Assembly (NCBI RefSeq): GCF_003233655.1 | Contig: NZ_CP029829.1 | Span: forward strand, 2,056,978-2,120,977 | DNA length: 64,000 bases | Direction: 5' to 3' | Origin: Azospirillum ramasamyi | GTDB lineage: Bacteria > Pseudomonadota > Alphaproteobacteria > Azospirillales > Azospirillaceae | Part shown: positions 16,220 through 23,943 of the stretch, one piece after another | Layout: the number at the start of each line of letters is the position of its first letter | How positions within the stretch are numbered: the stretch's first letter is position 1 | Notes under the pieces: model-generated | Database searches by the model: none | Seen by the model: the letters and a program-made list of their open reading frames with translations, nothing else | What the model was told of the DNA's origin: nothing | Position numbers and translations under genes: made by a program

Positions 16220-18246
16220 GGATTCCGCCCCAGGATGTGCCAGCCGGCGCCGTTCGACATCACCGTCACCGCATGGCCCTGAGCGGCCAGCGCGATGGCC
16301 TCGCTGTCCGGTCCGCCGCCGCCGGCCTGGGTGACGGTGACGCGGTTGCCGCCGGTGTCGGACTTCTTGATGGTGACCGTCCGCCCCATTGCATGCGGGG
16401 CCGAGGGCGCAGGCAGCCGCACCTCCACCGCCCCGCTCCAGGCGCTGACCAGATAGAGCTGCTGGTTCAGGTCCGGCTCGAACAGGCCGGGGGCGGCGTG
16501 ATAATGGGCGTTGCCCGGCGGATTGTTGCCGGCGACGATCCACCAGCCCGCCCCGTTCGACACCAGCGTCACGAAGTCGTAGCGGTTGCCGAGCGACAGC
16601 ACCCGCCCGTCCGGCCCCGGCCCGCCGGTCTCCGTCACGGTCAGCGGGTTGGCCGAGGCATCGGTGCGCTTGATCGTCACCGCATGGCCGTTGACGGTCT
16701 CGGCCTTGGGTAGACGCAACTCCACCGCCCCGCCATAGGCGCTTGCCAGACAGACGGAGCTGGTCAGATCCAAAGCCACCACCCCGCCCCTGGCCGGCTC
16801 GATGTAATCGGTATCGTAACGCAGCGCCTCCACCACCAGTTCGGTGATGCGGCTGCGCTGAAACCGGTTCTTCTCCGGATAGCCGGCATTGACCGCGGTG
16901 TATTGCCCGCCCGACCGGTCGAGGATCGCCGGCCCGGCGGCGGCGGAGAACAGGTTGACGACCGCCGTCTCCACCGATCCCGCATCCAATTGCAGGTTCG
17001 GCAGGGCGCCCAGCGCCTCGGCATAGAAATTCACGATCAGCGTCTTGTCGGTGACGGGCCCGACGCGGAAGCAGGCCTCCGCCTCCGGCCAAAGATTGGC
17101 CTCGCAGTCGAAGAAGGCGTTGTTGTAGCGCCCCTGCTCCACGAAGAAGCCGCAGCCGCTCATCGGCGCCGACAGCGAATAGACCCGCACGGCGTGGAAG
17201 CGGTTGGCGTTGGGCGTATCGCCGGCCCCCGTCCGCGTCAGCCACACCCCGTGGCGCGACGGCCGCGCCACCAGCACGCGGGCGATGTTGTTCCAATAGC
17301 AGGGCAGGTTCGGGTCGATGTAGCCGTCGAACAACAGCCCCACCTCCGGTTCCCACAGGGTCAGGTCGATCAGGCTGTTCTGCACGCAGGGCCCGTCACG
17401 CCCGAACAGCCGCACCCCCGCCCTGCCCTGCTCCAGCCGCAGGCCCGACAGGGTGGCGTAGCCGTCCGGCAAATGGACGAGGTCGAAGCCGTTGGACACC
17501 CCGCGGATCACCGACGCCTGTCCCGCCCCATACAGGGCCTGCCCATAGCCGAGCGTCAGCGTGTTGGCGATGCGGTAGGTTCCCGGCGGCACGAACACCG
17601 CGCGGGCGGAGGTCAGCGCCGTCTGGAGAGCCAGCGTGTCGTCGACCAGCCCGTCTCCCACCGCGCCGAAATCCTTGACCGAAACGAGGTCGGCCAGCTT
17701 GTCGCGCACCGGCCGCGCGGTGGCCCCGGGGCCCGGCGGCACATAGGTCGCCAGCGCCTCCTCGTCCACCGGCGGCCGGACGGTGGGGTTGCCGGCGCTG
17801 TCGAAGGCCAGCAGCTTGCCTTGGCGCAGGCCCCGCTCGGGCAGCAGGGGGGAGGCCGGCAGGTCGCTGTCGGCATAGCGCAGCATCAGTTCCTGGTCGC
17901 CCGCCACCTGCTGGAGCGCAGCGGTCAGCCGGTCCAGTTCGCCGTTGAGGGCGGCAGCCGGCAGCGGCCCGCTCTCGCCGAAATCGCTGCGCCGTTCGAT
18001 GGGCAGGCGGCGGCGCAGCAGCACCACCGTTCCCTCCGCCGGCGCGGCGGCGAAGGTCACCGCCCCGCCCGCCGTGGCGCCGGCCCCGCCGACCGCATAG
18101 CCGGTGCTCTGAAGCGCGGCACCCAGGAAGACCTGGAGATCCTCGTCGACGAAGATCGGAAACGGGTAGATGAAGACCCGCTGCATGCCGTCGGCGAGAT
18201 ACTGCACGCGCGGGGTTCCGCGCGGGATGAGAAGCGACGTGGACAT
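16216..18246 (-). CDS. Phage tail fibre/spike with beta-helix and duplicated C-terminal module
   Basis: 676 aa. The N-terminal ~130 residues resemble the T7 gp17 fibre anchor (VQYLADGMQRVFIYPFPIFVDEDLQVFLG...LLRRRLPIERRSDFGE). A pectate-lyase-like beta-helix follows (SVKDFGAVGDGLVDDTLALQTAL, about 200-480). The C-terminus holds two ~80-residue repeats, each ending in a GAGW motif (SNGAGWWIVAGN and SNGAGWHILGRN). ATG 18246 is chosen over an upstream extension because GGAG lies 8 nt before it and because the family begins there. It probably recognises or degrades host surface polysaccharide. Confidence 0.82.
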   Translation of the reverse strand: MSTSLLIPRGTPRVQYLADGMQRVFIYPFPIFVDEDLQVFLGAALQSTGYAVGGAGATAGGAVTFAAAPAEGTVVLLRRRLPIERRSDFGESGPLPAAALNGELDRLTAALQQVAGDQELMLRYADSDLPASPLLPERGLRQGKLLAFDSAGNPTVRPPVDEEALATYVPPGPGATARPVRDKLADLVSVKDFGAVGDGLVDDTLALQTALTSARAVFVPPGTYRIANTLTLGYGQALYGAGQASVIRGVSNGFDLVHLPDGYATLSGLRLEQGRAGVRLFGRDGPCVQNSLIDLTLWEPEVGLLFDGYIDPNLPCYWNNIARVLVARPSRHGVWLTRTGAGDTPNANRFHAVRVYSLSAPMSGCGFFVEQGRYNNAFFDCEANLWPEAEACFRVGPVTDKTLIVNFYAEALGALPNLQLDAGSVETAVVNLFSAAAGPAILDRSGGQYTAVNAGYPEKNRFQRSRITELVVEALRYDTDYIEPARGGVVALDLTSSVCLASAYGGAVELRLPKAETVNGHAVTIKRTDASANPLTVTETGGPGPDGRVLSLGNRYDFVTLVSNGAGWWIVAGNNPPGNAHYHAAPGLFEPDLNQQLYLVSAWSGAVEVRLPAPSAPHAMGRTVTIKKSDTGGNRVTVTQAGGGGPDSEAIALAAQGHAVTVMSNGAGWHILGRNP

Positions 18247-18266
18247 CGGGGGGCTCCAAAAGAAAA

Positions 18267-18295
18267 GCGCCCTCTCCCGCACCGGGAGAGGGCGC
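18267..18295. repeat. Palindromic CCCTCTCCCG element, copy in phage block
   Basis: A perfect 13-bp inverted repeat (18267-18279 with 18283-18295, 3-nt loop) with core CCCTCTCCCG/CGGGAGAGGG. It lies between the internal-protein stop and the fibre start. Other copies are at 21989, 58788 and 58992, with looser variants at 30946 and 63058. Confidence 0.85.
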
Positions 18296-18301
18296 CATCC
18301 C

Positions 18302-19108
18302 TCAAAAGAACTTGCTCATGTATTCCAGCCGCTGCCGGTCGGCGAGTTGCGACAACTCCAGCAGATTGCGGCGCTTGGCCTCGTCCAGGCTCTGCTGGAT
18401 GGCTGCACGTTTCAGCTGGTCGGTCGCCTGCGCGTCCTTCCGTTCGGTGTCGCTGGAGTTGGTCAGCCCCAGCAGGATCGCCTCGCCCGACCCGTCCTGC
18501 GCGATGACGCCGCGCGCGCCCAGCCCGGCGCGGGTCTTGCTGACCGCCTGACGCAGCGCGGCCAGGCGGCGCTGCTCGGCCGCATCGGCCGCGGCGGTCA
18601 GCTGGGCAAGCTGGGTCTGGGCGTCGGTTTCCTTGGCGCGGACGGCCTGCTCCTGGCTTGCGCGCAGTTGCGCCAGCGTCTGCTCCTGGGCGGAGCGGAA
18701 ATCGTCCATTTCCCTTGCCCGCGCCGCCGCCGCAGCAGCGGCGGCAGCCTCGTCCCTCCGGCGCTGAAGCTCCTGCTCCTGTTGACGCAACTCGGCGTCA
18801 TGCGCCCACTGGCGGGCCTGCGCCTCGGCCTCAAGCTGGGCCTGCTGCAGGCGGGCGGCGGCGGCGGCCTGGGCGTTGCGTTCGGCCGCCGCCGCCTCCT
18901 CGCGGTATTTCTGTTCCAGCGCCGCCTGGGCCGCGGCGGCTTGCGCGGCGTCCTGCTGTCGCTTGTACTCAAGCTCGGCAGCGGCCTGCTGGGCGGCGGC
19001 CTGTTGCGCGGCGGCACCGGACTGGCCGGCGTTGGCGCTGCGCACGGTTCCGACGACCGAGTTCGCCAGCGGCAGCGCGGTGGTCACGAGAGGAGCAATT
19101 CCACCCAT
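18302..19108 (-). CDS. Phage internal/structural coiled-coil protein
   Basis: 268 aa. An N-terminal small-residue segment (MGGIAPLVTTALPLANSVVGTV) is followed by a very long Ala/Gln/Glu-rich coiled coil (about 30-190) and a helical C-terminus (GLTNSSDTERKDAQATDQLKRAAIQQSLDEAK). Its place between the nozzle-like protein and the fibre equals that of the T7 internal virion proteins. Sequence similarity to those is not evident, so the role is inferred from order. Its ATG overlaps the upstream stop (ATGA at 19108). Confidence 0.6.
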   Translation of the reverse strand: MGGIAPLVTTALPLANSVVGTVRSANAGQSGAAAQQAAAQQAAAELEYKRQQDAAQAAAAQAALEQKYREEAAAAERNAQAAAAARLQQAQLEAEAQARQWAHDAELRQQEQELQRRRDEAAAAAAAAARAREMDDFRSAQEQTLAQLRASQEQAVRAKETDAQTQLAQLTAAADAAEQRRLAALRQAVSKTRAGLGARGVIAQDGSGEAILLGLTNSSDTERKDAQATDQLKRAAIQQSLDEAKRRNLLELSQLADRQRLEYMSKFF

Positions 19109-21006
19109 CAGTCGTTCACCTTCAATTCCATGGTCACGGACAGCAGCGTGAAAGGCAGCGGCGCGTCCTGTTCGATGCGCCACAGCGGGACATTGGGGTC
19201 GCGGCGCCAGCCGAGCGCCCGCAGCCGGCGGTCCCCCGACACGCGCGGCGGCACCCCGCCGGCCGGTTGCGGCCCAAGCCGGTGAAGCGGAAGTTCCTGC
19301 AACCCGCGCCCCAGATCGACGCGCAGCGCCGCCGTCTCCTCCAGACGGAAGGTGACGGCGATCAGCCGGACGATGTCGGCCCCGGTCGCTTGCCCCAGCA
19401 GGTTGGGCGGCAGCGGCTCGATCCGGTGGGTGTAGGGCAGCCCGATCTCGACCTTGCGCGCCGGCGGGTCGAGCGTGACGCTGCCGGCCTGGACCGTGGC
19501 CGGGTTGCGCACCACCCCGTCGGCGACGACGGCGACCGTCCGTCCCTCCAGATGCGCCAGCCCGCCCCAGACCGCGGTTGCGTCCGCCCGCTCGGCGGCG
19601 ATCGCCGCGTCGAGGTTCAGCCCATCGTCGAAGCGCTCGACGGTCCACACGCCGCGCCGCTCCACCAGCGTGTAGACCTCGTCCCCAACCGCGGCGACGG
19701 AGCGCACCGCCCCGTCGGTCTCCAGCAGGGTCCAGGCGGTGACGTCCTCCGCCCGGTAGGCGGTGAGCGCCCCCAGCGAACCGTCCTCCATCGCCACGAA
19801 CAGCAGCCGGCGGTTCTGGTCGTAATCCTGGTCACGCGGGCTCGCCACCAGATGACGGGCCAGCAGGGCGAGATCGTTCGCCAGATAGGCCGCCTCGGTA
19901 TCGGTATAGAGGAACTCGCGGATTTCGCGCCGGTTGCGCGGCACGAACAGCGTCGCCCCCTCCACGTCGCGCGGCGGGATGGCGCGGTCCATCGGCGAGC
20001 CGATGCGCGTCTGCCGCTTGACCTGCATGCTCTGCGGGGTCAGCGGATCGCCGGTCACCATGTATTCGGCGCCCGAGGTGAAGACCTGCAGATGCCGGCC
20101 GGAGAAGACGGCCCGCACCGCGTTCACCTGATCGGACAGGATGCCGAACTCGATGGCCTGGTCGTCCAGCCCCTCGCCCAGGTCGAAGTTCCAGATCTGG
20201 GCGGAGCGCGACAGCCACAGCCGGTTGGGCAGGTCGCGCGATCCGCCGATCACCAGCCGGTCCTGATGGAAGGCCGCAGACACCGGCCAGCCGCGAAGGG
20301 CGGAGAAGGCCTGCTCCTCCCAGCTCGGGGTCGGCTGGGTGTCGGCCAGCGCCTCCTTCACAGTGGCGTTGACCTGGGTGGCCGAAACCACGCCGGTCAC
20401 CTGCAGTTGCCTGCCCTTGATGCGGATGCGGGTGCCGTCGTGGCGCGGGTCGAACACCGGGGCCGACGCGGTGACGCTGATCGCCCCGCTCGTCCCCGAC
20501 GGCGTCAGCGTCACCGCCGGATCGCCGAACCGGTAGAAGGGCGTACGCAGCAACTCCCCCTCCACCGCGAAGGCCCATTCCGACAGCGTCCACCCCCCGT
20601 CGTCGCCGCGCGTCAGCTTGCGCGGCGGCAGGTCGGGATGGCAGACCAGCAGCGTGTCGGCGCTCTGCGTCCAGGTGATCTGCGCCAGTTGCGTCAACGT
20701 CCAGGGCGCGGCGACCGAGGCCAGCCTGCTCCCGCCCTGGAAAACGTCGATCCAGCCGTCGGTGAAGACCAGCAGATAGGTCTGTTCGCTGTTGCGCTCG
20801 AACGCCACCAGCCGGCCGTCGCCGCGGGCCAGCGCGGTGAAGGCCAGCCCCGACCGCCGCGTCACCCCGCCGGTCGGGTCGATGAACAGGTTGCGCAGGG
20901 CCAGGGCGCCGTTGTCATAGGCTTTGAGGTCGCCGCGCCCCAGCAGGCGGCGCGACACCTCGCCGGCGGTGAAGTTGGTCTTGACCTGATGCAGCCGTCC
21001 CATCAT
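19108..21006 (-). CDS. Phage tail nozzle-like protein (T7 gp12 position)
   Basis: 632 aa, beta-rich. It begins QVKTNFTAGEVSRRLLGRGDLKAYDNGALALRNLFIDPTGGVTRRSG, a pattern I associate with tail-tube or nozzle proteins of short-tailed phages, and includes a barrel-like insertion (GAISVTASAPVFDPRHDGTRIRIKGRQLQVTG) often annotated as an E1-FCCH-like domain. The middle holds propeller-like strands (QIWNFDLGEGLDDQAIEFGILSDQVNAVRAVFSGRHLQVFTSG). It lies 25 nt after the gp11-like gene, in T7 order. Two adjacent ATGs (21006, 21003) are possible starts. Confidence 0.72.
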   Translation of the reverse strand: MMGRLHQVKTNFTAGEVSRRLLGRGDLKAYDNGALALRNLFIDPTGGVTRRSGLAFTALARGDGRLVAFERNSEQTYLLVFTDGWIDVFQGGSRLASVAAPWTLTQLAQITWTQSADTLLVCHPDLPPRKLTRGDDGGWTLSEWAFAVEGELLRTPFYRFGDPAVTLTPSGTSGAISVTASAPVFDPRHDGTRIRIKGRQLQVTGVVSATQVNATVKEALADTQPTPSWEEQAFSALRGWPVSAAFHQDRLVIGGSRDLPNRLWLSRSAQIWNFDLGEGLDDQAIEFGILSDQVNAVRAVFSGRHLQVFTSGAEYMVTGDPLTPQSMQVKRQTRIGSPMDRAIPPRDVEGATLFVPRNRREIREFLYTDTEAAYLANDLALLARHLVASPRDQDYDQNRRLLFVAMEDGSLGALTAYRAEDVTAWTLLETDGAVRSVAAVGDEVYTLVERRGVWTVERFDDGLNLDAAIAAERADATAVWGGLAHLEGRTVAVVADGVVRNPATVQAGSVTLDPPARKVEIGLPYTHRIEPLPPNLLGQATGADIVRLIAVTFRLEETAALRVDLGRGLQELPLHRLGPQPAGGVPPRVSGDRRLRALGWRRDPNVPLWRIEQDAPLPFTLLSVTMELKVND

Positions 21007-21031
21007 GTCCTCCCATCATGCCCGCGCCCCC

Positions 21032-21601
21032 TCATGCTCTCGCATCGATCAGGGTGAAGTCCTCGAAGCCGGGCTGGCTGTCCTGCTGCGCGTCGATCTG
21101 GCGGGCGCGGCGGAACTCGCTCTCGGCCAGCTGGGCCAGCAGTTCCGCCCGCGTCGAGCTTTCGGTCAGCGGCAGGCAGAATTCGGCGGCGAGCCGCGCG
21201 ATCTGCGCCTGGTCGAAGAAGGCGGGAAACTCCTCCTCCGCCGGGCGGCCGATGTAGGACAGGGTGACGGCGCCGGCATCGCAGAGCAGCGTCCGGCCAT
21301 GGATGCGGTAGGACAGGCCGCGCGCCCGCCCGCCGCCGCCCGCCGCCAGCGCCCGCAGGAAATCCGCCGGCAACTGGAAGGCGCAGGCGTAATCGGCGAC
21401 CGGCGGTTCGGCCAGCCGCGGCAGCGCCGCCTGCACGCTGGCGAAGCTCCAGGCGTTGGCCGACAGCAGCGCATCGCGCGTCGGTCCATACAGGGCGGCG
21501 GCCACCTCCGCCTCGGCGGAGCCGTCTTCGAAGGAGGCGATGGCGGTGGCGCCGAGCTTGATCAGCGCGCGGCCGCACAGGCCGATGGCGGTCAGGGCCA
21601 T
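21032..21601 (-). CDS. Phage tail tubular/adaptor protein (T7 gp11-like)
   Basis: 189 aa. It is mostly helical, with IGLCGRALIKLGATAIASFEDGSAEAEVAAALYGPTRDALLSANAWSFA at the start, the pattern of tail tubular protein A (adaptor) of podophages, which links portal to nozzle. GGGAGACC sits just before the ATG at 21601. The next gene in the operon is the nozzle-like protein, as in T7. Confidence 0.75.
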   Translation of the reverse strand: MALTAIGLCGRALIKLGATAIASFEDGSAEAEVAAALYGPTRDALLSANAWSFASVQAALPRLAEPPVADYACAFQLPADFLRALAAGGGGRARGLSYRIHGRTLLCDAGAVTLSYIGRPAEEEFPAFFDQAQIARLAAEFCLPLTESSTRAELLAQLAESEFRRARQIDAQQDSQPGFEDFTLIDARA

Positions 21602-21678
21602 GGACGGTCTCCCTTTCCAGGGTTTCGGAAAGGCGCCGCCCTCCATGGTCGGCGTGCGGCGCCTCTCGCCTCGACGGA

Positions 21679-21951
21679 TCAGTCGCTGTTGGCGGCGCCG
21701 AACGGCGTCAGGTTGGCGACGTCGACCGCTCCGCTGCCGCTGGCCGCGACCACCAGCACGCCGGTCGCCGGCGTGGCGGCGCCGACCGCGCAGTTCGCCA
21801 GCAGCATGTCGCCCACCCGCAGCAGGTCGGCCGCCCCGTTGAAATAGCCGGCGGTGTCGACATCGGTCGCCGCATCGGGCGTGGTGTAGTGCCAGAGCGT
21901 GAAGCCGTTCGCATAGGCGAGCACGCTCAAATCCTTGGACGCATAGGCCAT
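21679..21951 (-). CDS. Small phage structural protein, unknown
   Basis: 90 aa, beta-rich and small (MAYASKDLSVLAYANGFTLWHYTT...GVLVVAASGSGAVDVANLTPF). GGAGACTTCGATCC precedes the ATG. It sits between capsid and the gp11-like gene. Its size and place suit a head decoration or completion protein, but no family is recognised. Confidence 0.6.
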   Translation of the reverse strand: MAYASKDLSVLAYANGFTLWHYTTPDAATDVDTAGYFNGAADLLRVGDMLLANCAVGAATPATGVLVVAASGSGAVDVANLTPFGAANSD

Positions 21952-21988
21952 GGATCGAAGTCTCCGGAATCTGTGTGGAGGGGAAATG

Positions 21989-22011
21989 CCCTCTCCCGCC
22001 ACGGGAGAGGG
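21989..22011. repeat. Palindromic CCCTCTCCCG element, second copy in phage block
   Basis: A perfect 10-bp inverted repeat (21989-21998 with 22002-22011, 3-nt loop) lies between the capsid stop and the next gene. It belongs to the same family as 18267-18295. Confidence 0.85.
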
Positions 22012-22025
22012 AAACTCACACCCGC

Positions 22026-22844
22026 TCAGTTCTCCACGCAGCGCAGGGTCACCACGCCGGTGGTGTCGATCAGCGCGGCGCCCTGGCTCATCATGTTGTT
22101 GACGAAATGCGCCGCGCGGTCGCCGTGCCAGGTGATGTCGGTCTTCACGTCGGCGCCCGCGGCGTGGCCGACCGCCGTCTTGTGGTACCAGTGGCAGAGC
22201 CGGACATTGCCGCTCAACGTCAGGCCGGAATGCGGCAGCCACAGCGTACCGAGCCACCGCTTGGCCTGGGTGCCGCGCCAGGGCAGTTCGTCGGCACCGA
22301 CATAGTCCGAACTCGCGAACTCCTCGATGCCCAGCAGCTGGCTCCACTGCTTCCAGCCGACGACGGCGTAGCGCTGGCCGTCGTCGGGCACGTCGGCCTC
22401 GCCCATCATCTCGAAGGCGGTCAGGATCTTGGCCTTGGTCAGCCCGTCGGCGGCGCTGCCGGCGTAATTGACGGACTTGTTCAGCTCGGCGATCAGCAGC
22501 TCGTCGGTCTTGCGGCCCAACGCATAGGCGCCGGCATTGGCGATGATCTGCCGCTCGTCGATGTTGGTCTTCAGCTCGTCCAGCCGGTCGACCCAGTCGC
22601 CGGCATAGAAATCATACAGCGCGCATTCGACCGGCGTGTGGTCCAGGTTCATCACCGGAACGGCGCCGTGGCGCGACTTGGTGGAGGCGGCGCCCTTGCC
22701 GACCTTCTGGAAGACGGTGGAGGCGCCCTGCACGTTGTTCTTGCTGCGCACCGTGTTGCGCAGCTTGGAGCCCATGCGCTGATAGGCCTCGTGGACCTCG
22801 CGTTCGAACTGCTTGACGAACGCCTGGGCGATGGTGGTCGACAT
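22026..22844 (-). CDS. Phage major capsid protein
   Basis: 272 aa. An N-terminal helix (IAQAFVKQFEREVHEAYQRMGSKLRNTVRSKNNVQGASTVFQKVGKG) leads into a capsid-like body with AYALGRKTDELLIAELN, DGQRYAVVGWKQWSQLLG and a C-terminal NVRLCHWYHKTAVGHAAGADVKTDITWHGDRAAHFV. This is the pattern of podophage-type capsid proteins of about 300 aa. AAAGGAAA lies before the ATG at 22844. It is the first gene of the phage block; portal and scaffold genes expected upstream are absent. Confidence 0.72.
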   Translation of the reverse strand: MSTTIAQAFVKQFEREVHEAYQRMGSKLRNTVRSKNNVQGASTVFQKVGKGAASTKSRHGAVPVMNLDHTPVECALYDFYAGDWVDRLDELKTNIDERQIIANAGAYALGRKTDELLIAELNKSVNYAGSAADGLTKAKILTAFEMMGEADVPDDGQRYAVVGWKQWSQLLGIEEFASSDYVGADELPWRGTQAKRWLGTLWLPHSGLTLSGNVRLCHWYHKTAVGHAAGADVKTDITWHGDRAAHFVNNMMSQGAALIDTTGVVTLRCVEN

Positions 22845-23157
22845 GGGGATGATTTCCTTTCGCGTTCCTGCGGATCCCGCGACGGCGTGGCGGGAGGAGT
22901 CGTTCCGCCACCCGGTTGTCGGAGATGCGCGCGAGGCGCAGCGCCGGCCGCGGGCGAAACGCGAAAACAAAAAGGGCCGGCCGGACTTTCGAGTGTCCGG
23001 CCGGCCCTTTTCGGACCGAAGCGAGGGGAGAGCTCTGGTGCTGTCGGGCGACAGGTCCGAGGGGCGGACCCGTCGCCTTGACGAGCTCGGTTTTAGGATT
23101 TTATGCGGAGAAGATCAAGGACTATTTTCATATTTTCCGCCGCAGCGGCCATTCCCC
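22845..23157. other. Right border of the phage remnant
   Basis: 313 bp without a supported gene between the capsid gene and the fur operon. It contains the fur-side terminator (22970-23011) and, toward 23080-23150, an A/T-richer stretch. No tRNA or clear attachment-site repeat was found. The phage block's 5' truncation point should lie here. Confidence 0.5.
22970..23011 (-). terminator. Intrinsic terminator downstream of the fur operon
   Basis: A perfect 16-bp inverted repeat (22970-22985 with 22996-23011, 10-nt loop) is followed on the minus strand by a TTTTTGTTTT tract. It closes the fur transcript before the phage genes. Confidence 0.88.
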
Positions 23158-23382
23158 TCAGTGCCGAACCGACCCGGCCACCCAATGGCTGACGATGGTC
23201 TCCGCCTGGGCCGGTGGGATATCAGGATGGTGGTAGCGGTAGACGGTGACCGCCGCCTCCAGCGCGTAGCGTTCCGGCTGGCCGCAGCGGCACAGGCCGG
23301 AATAGCAGCGCTGCACCGCATCGCGGCAGGCGATGGCGTCGAGGATCGGCTGCTCCGCCTCGGAAAAACGGGGATCGGTCAT
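23158..23382 (-). CDS. Cysteine-rich small protein co-expressed with fur
   Basis: 74 aa. It has four closely spaced cysteines, C19-x6-C26-x4-C31-x-C33 (ACRDAVQRCYSGLCRCG), plus histidines in YRYHHPDIPP and VSHW. The start overlaps the fur stop by 4 nt, so it is translated with fur. It is not recognised as a named family. The cysteine and histidine pattern suggests metal or iron-sulfur binding, and the pairing with fur suggests a metal-homeostasis role; both are inferences. Confidence 0.7.
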   Translation of the reverse strand: MTDPRFSEAEQPILDAIACRDAVQRCYSGLCRCGQPERYALEAAVTVYRYHHPDIPPAQAETIVSHWVAGSVRH

Positions 23383-23801
23383 GAACGCTCCTCCTCATCC
23401 AAAGGCACGCCGTAGATTTCCAGCCGGTGGCCGACGATCTTGTAGCCGAGTTCGCGGGCGATGCGTTCCTTCATCGCCTCCAGCTCCGGGCTGGCGAACT
23501 CGATGATCCGCCCGGTGCGGGTGTCGATCAGGTGGTGATGGTGGTCGGCCGACGCCTCCTCGTAGCGCGCACGGCCGTCACCCAGGTCGACACGCTCGAT
23601 CACCTGCGCGTCCTCCAGCAGCCGCATGGTGCGGTACACCGTGGCGATGGAGATGCGCGGGTCGATCTGCACGGCCCGGCGGTGCACCTCCTCCACATCG
23701 GGGTGGTCGTCGGCATCCGACAACACCTGGGAGATGACGCGGCGCTGCCCGGTCATCTTCAGCCCCTTCTCCATACACAACGTTTCCAGACGCGACGTCA
23801 T
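23379..23801 (-). CDS. fur: Fur family transcriptional regulator
   Basis: 140 aa. The winged-helix N-terminus (GLKMTGQRRVISQVLSDADDHPDVEEVHRRAVQIDPRISIATVYRTMRLLEDAQVI) is followed by the metal-sensing domain with ADHHHHLIDTRTGRIIEF and GYKIVGHRLEIYGV. In alphaproteobacteria such proteins may respond to iron or manganese (Fur/Mur). The CxxC structural zinc site is absent, which is common in this group. The ATG at 23801 is preferred over a GTG at 23804. It is divergent from sodC. Confidence 0.9.
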   Translation of the reverse strand: MTSRLETLCMEKGLKMTGQRRVISQVLSDADDHPDVEEVHRRAVQIDPRISIATVYRTMRLLEDAQVIERVDLGDGRARYEEASADHHHHLIDTRTGRIIEFASPELEAMKERIARELGYKIVGHRLEIYGVPLDEEERS

Positions 23802-23846
23802 CACCCCAACCCTGGTCTTTGCTTCCCGAGACCCCCATCATACTGA

Positions 23847-23873
23847 AAACCGTTCGCAAGCCCAGAACGGTTT
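23847..23873. promoter_or_regulatory. Inverted repeat between fur and sodC
   Basis: AAACCGTTC (23847-23855) and GAACGGTTT (23865-23873) form a perfect 9-bp inverted repeat with a 9-nt spacer, 46 bp from the fur start and 70 bp from sodC. It does not look like a classical Fur box. It is a candidate operator for either gene. Confidence 0.5.
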
Positions 23874-23943
23874 CGCAGCGACCGAAGGTCGCTGAACCCG
23901 CCGGCGCCACCCGTGGCCCGGCCAAAATGGAGGACTGACCCGC

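Noticed and set aside
16216..18246. Possible diversity-generating retroelement in the tail fibre
   Set aside because: No reverse transcriptase gene or template/variable repeat pair was seen; the fibre repeats are protein modules that differ throughout.
14299..23157. Attachment-site repeats flanking the phage remnant
   Set aside because: No tRNA gene and no convincing direct repeat was found at both borders by eye, and no integrase is present.
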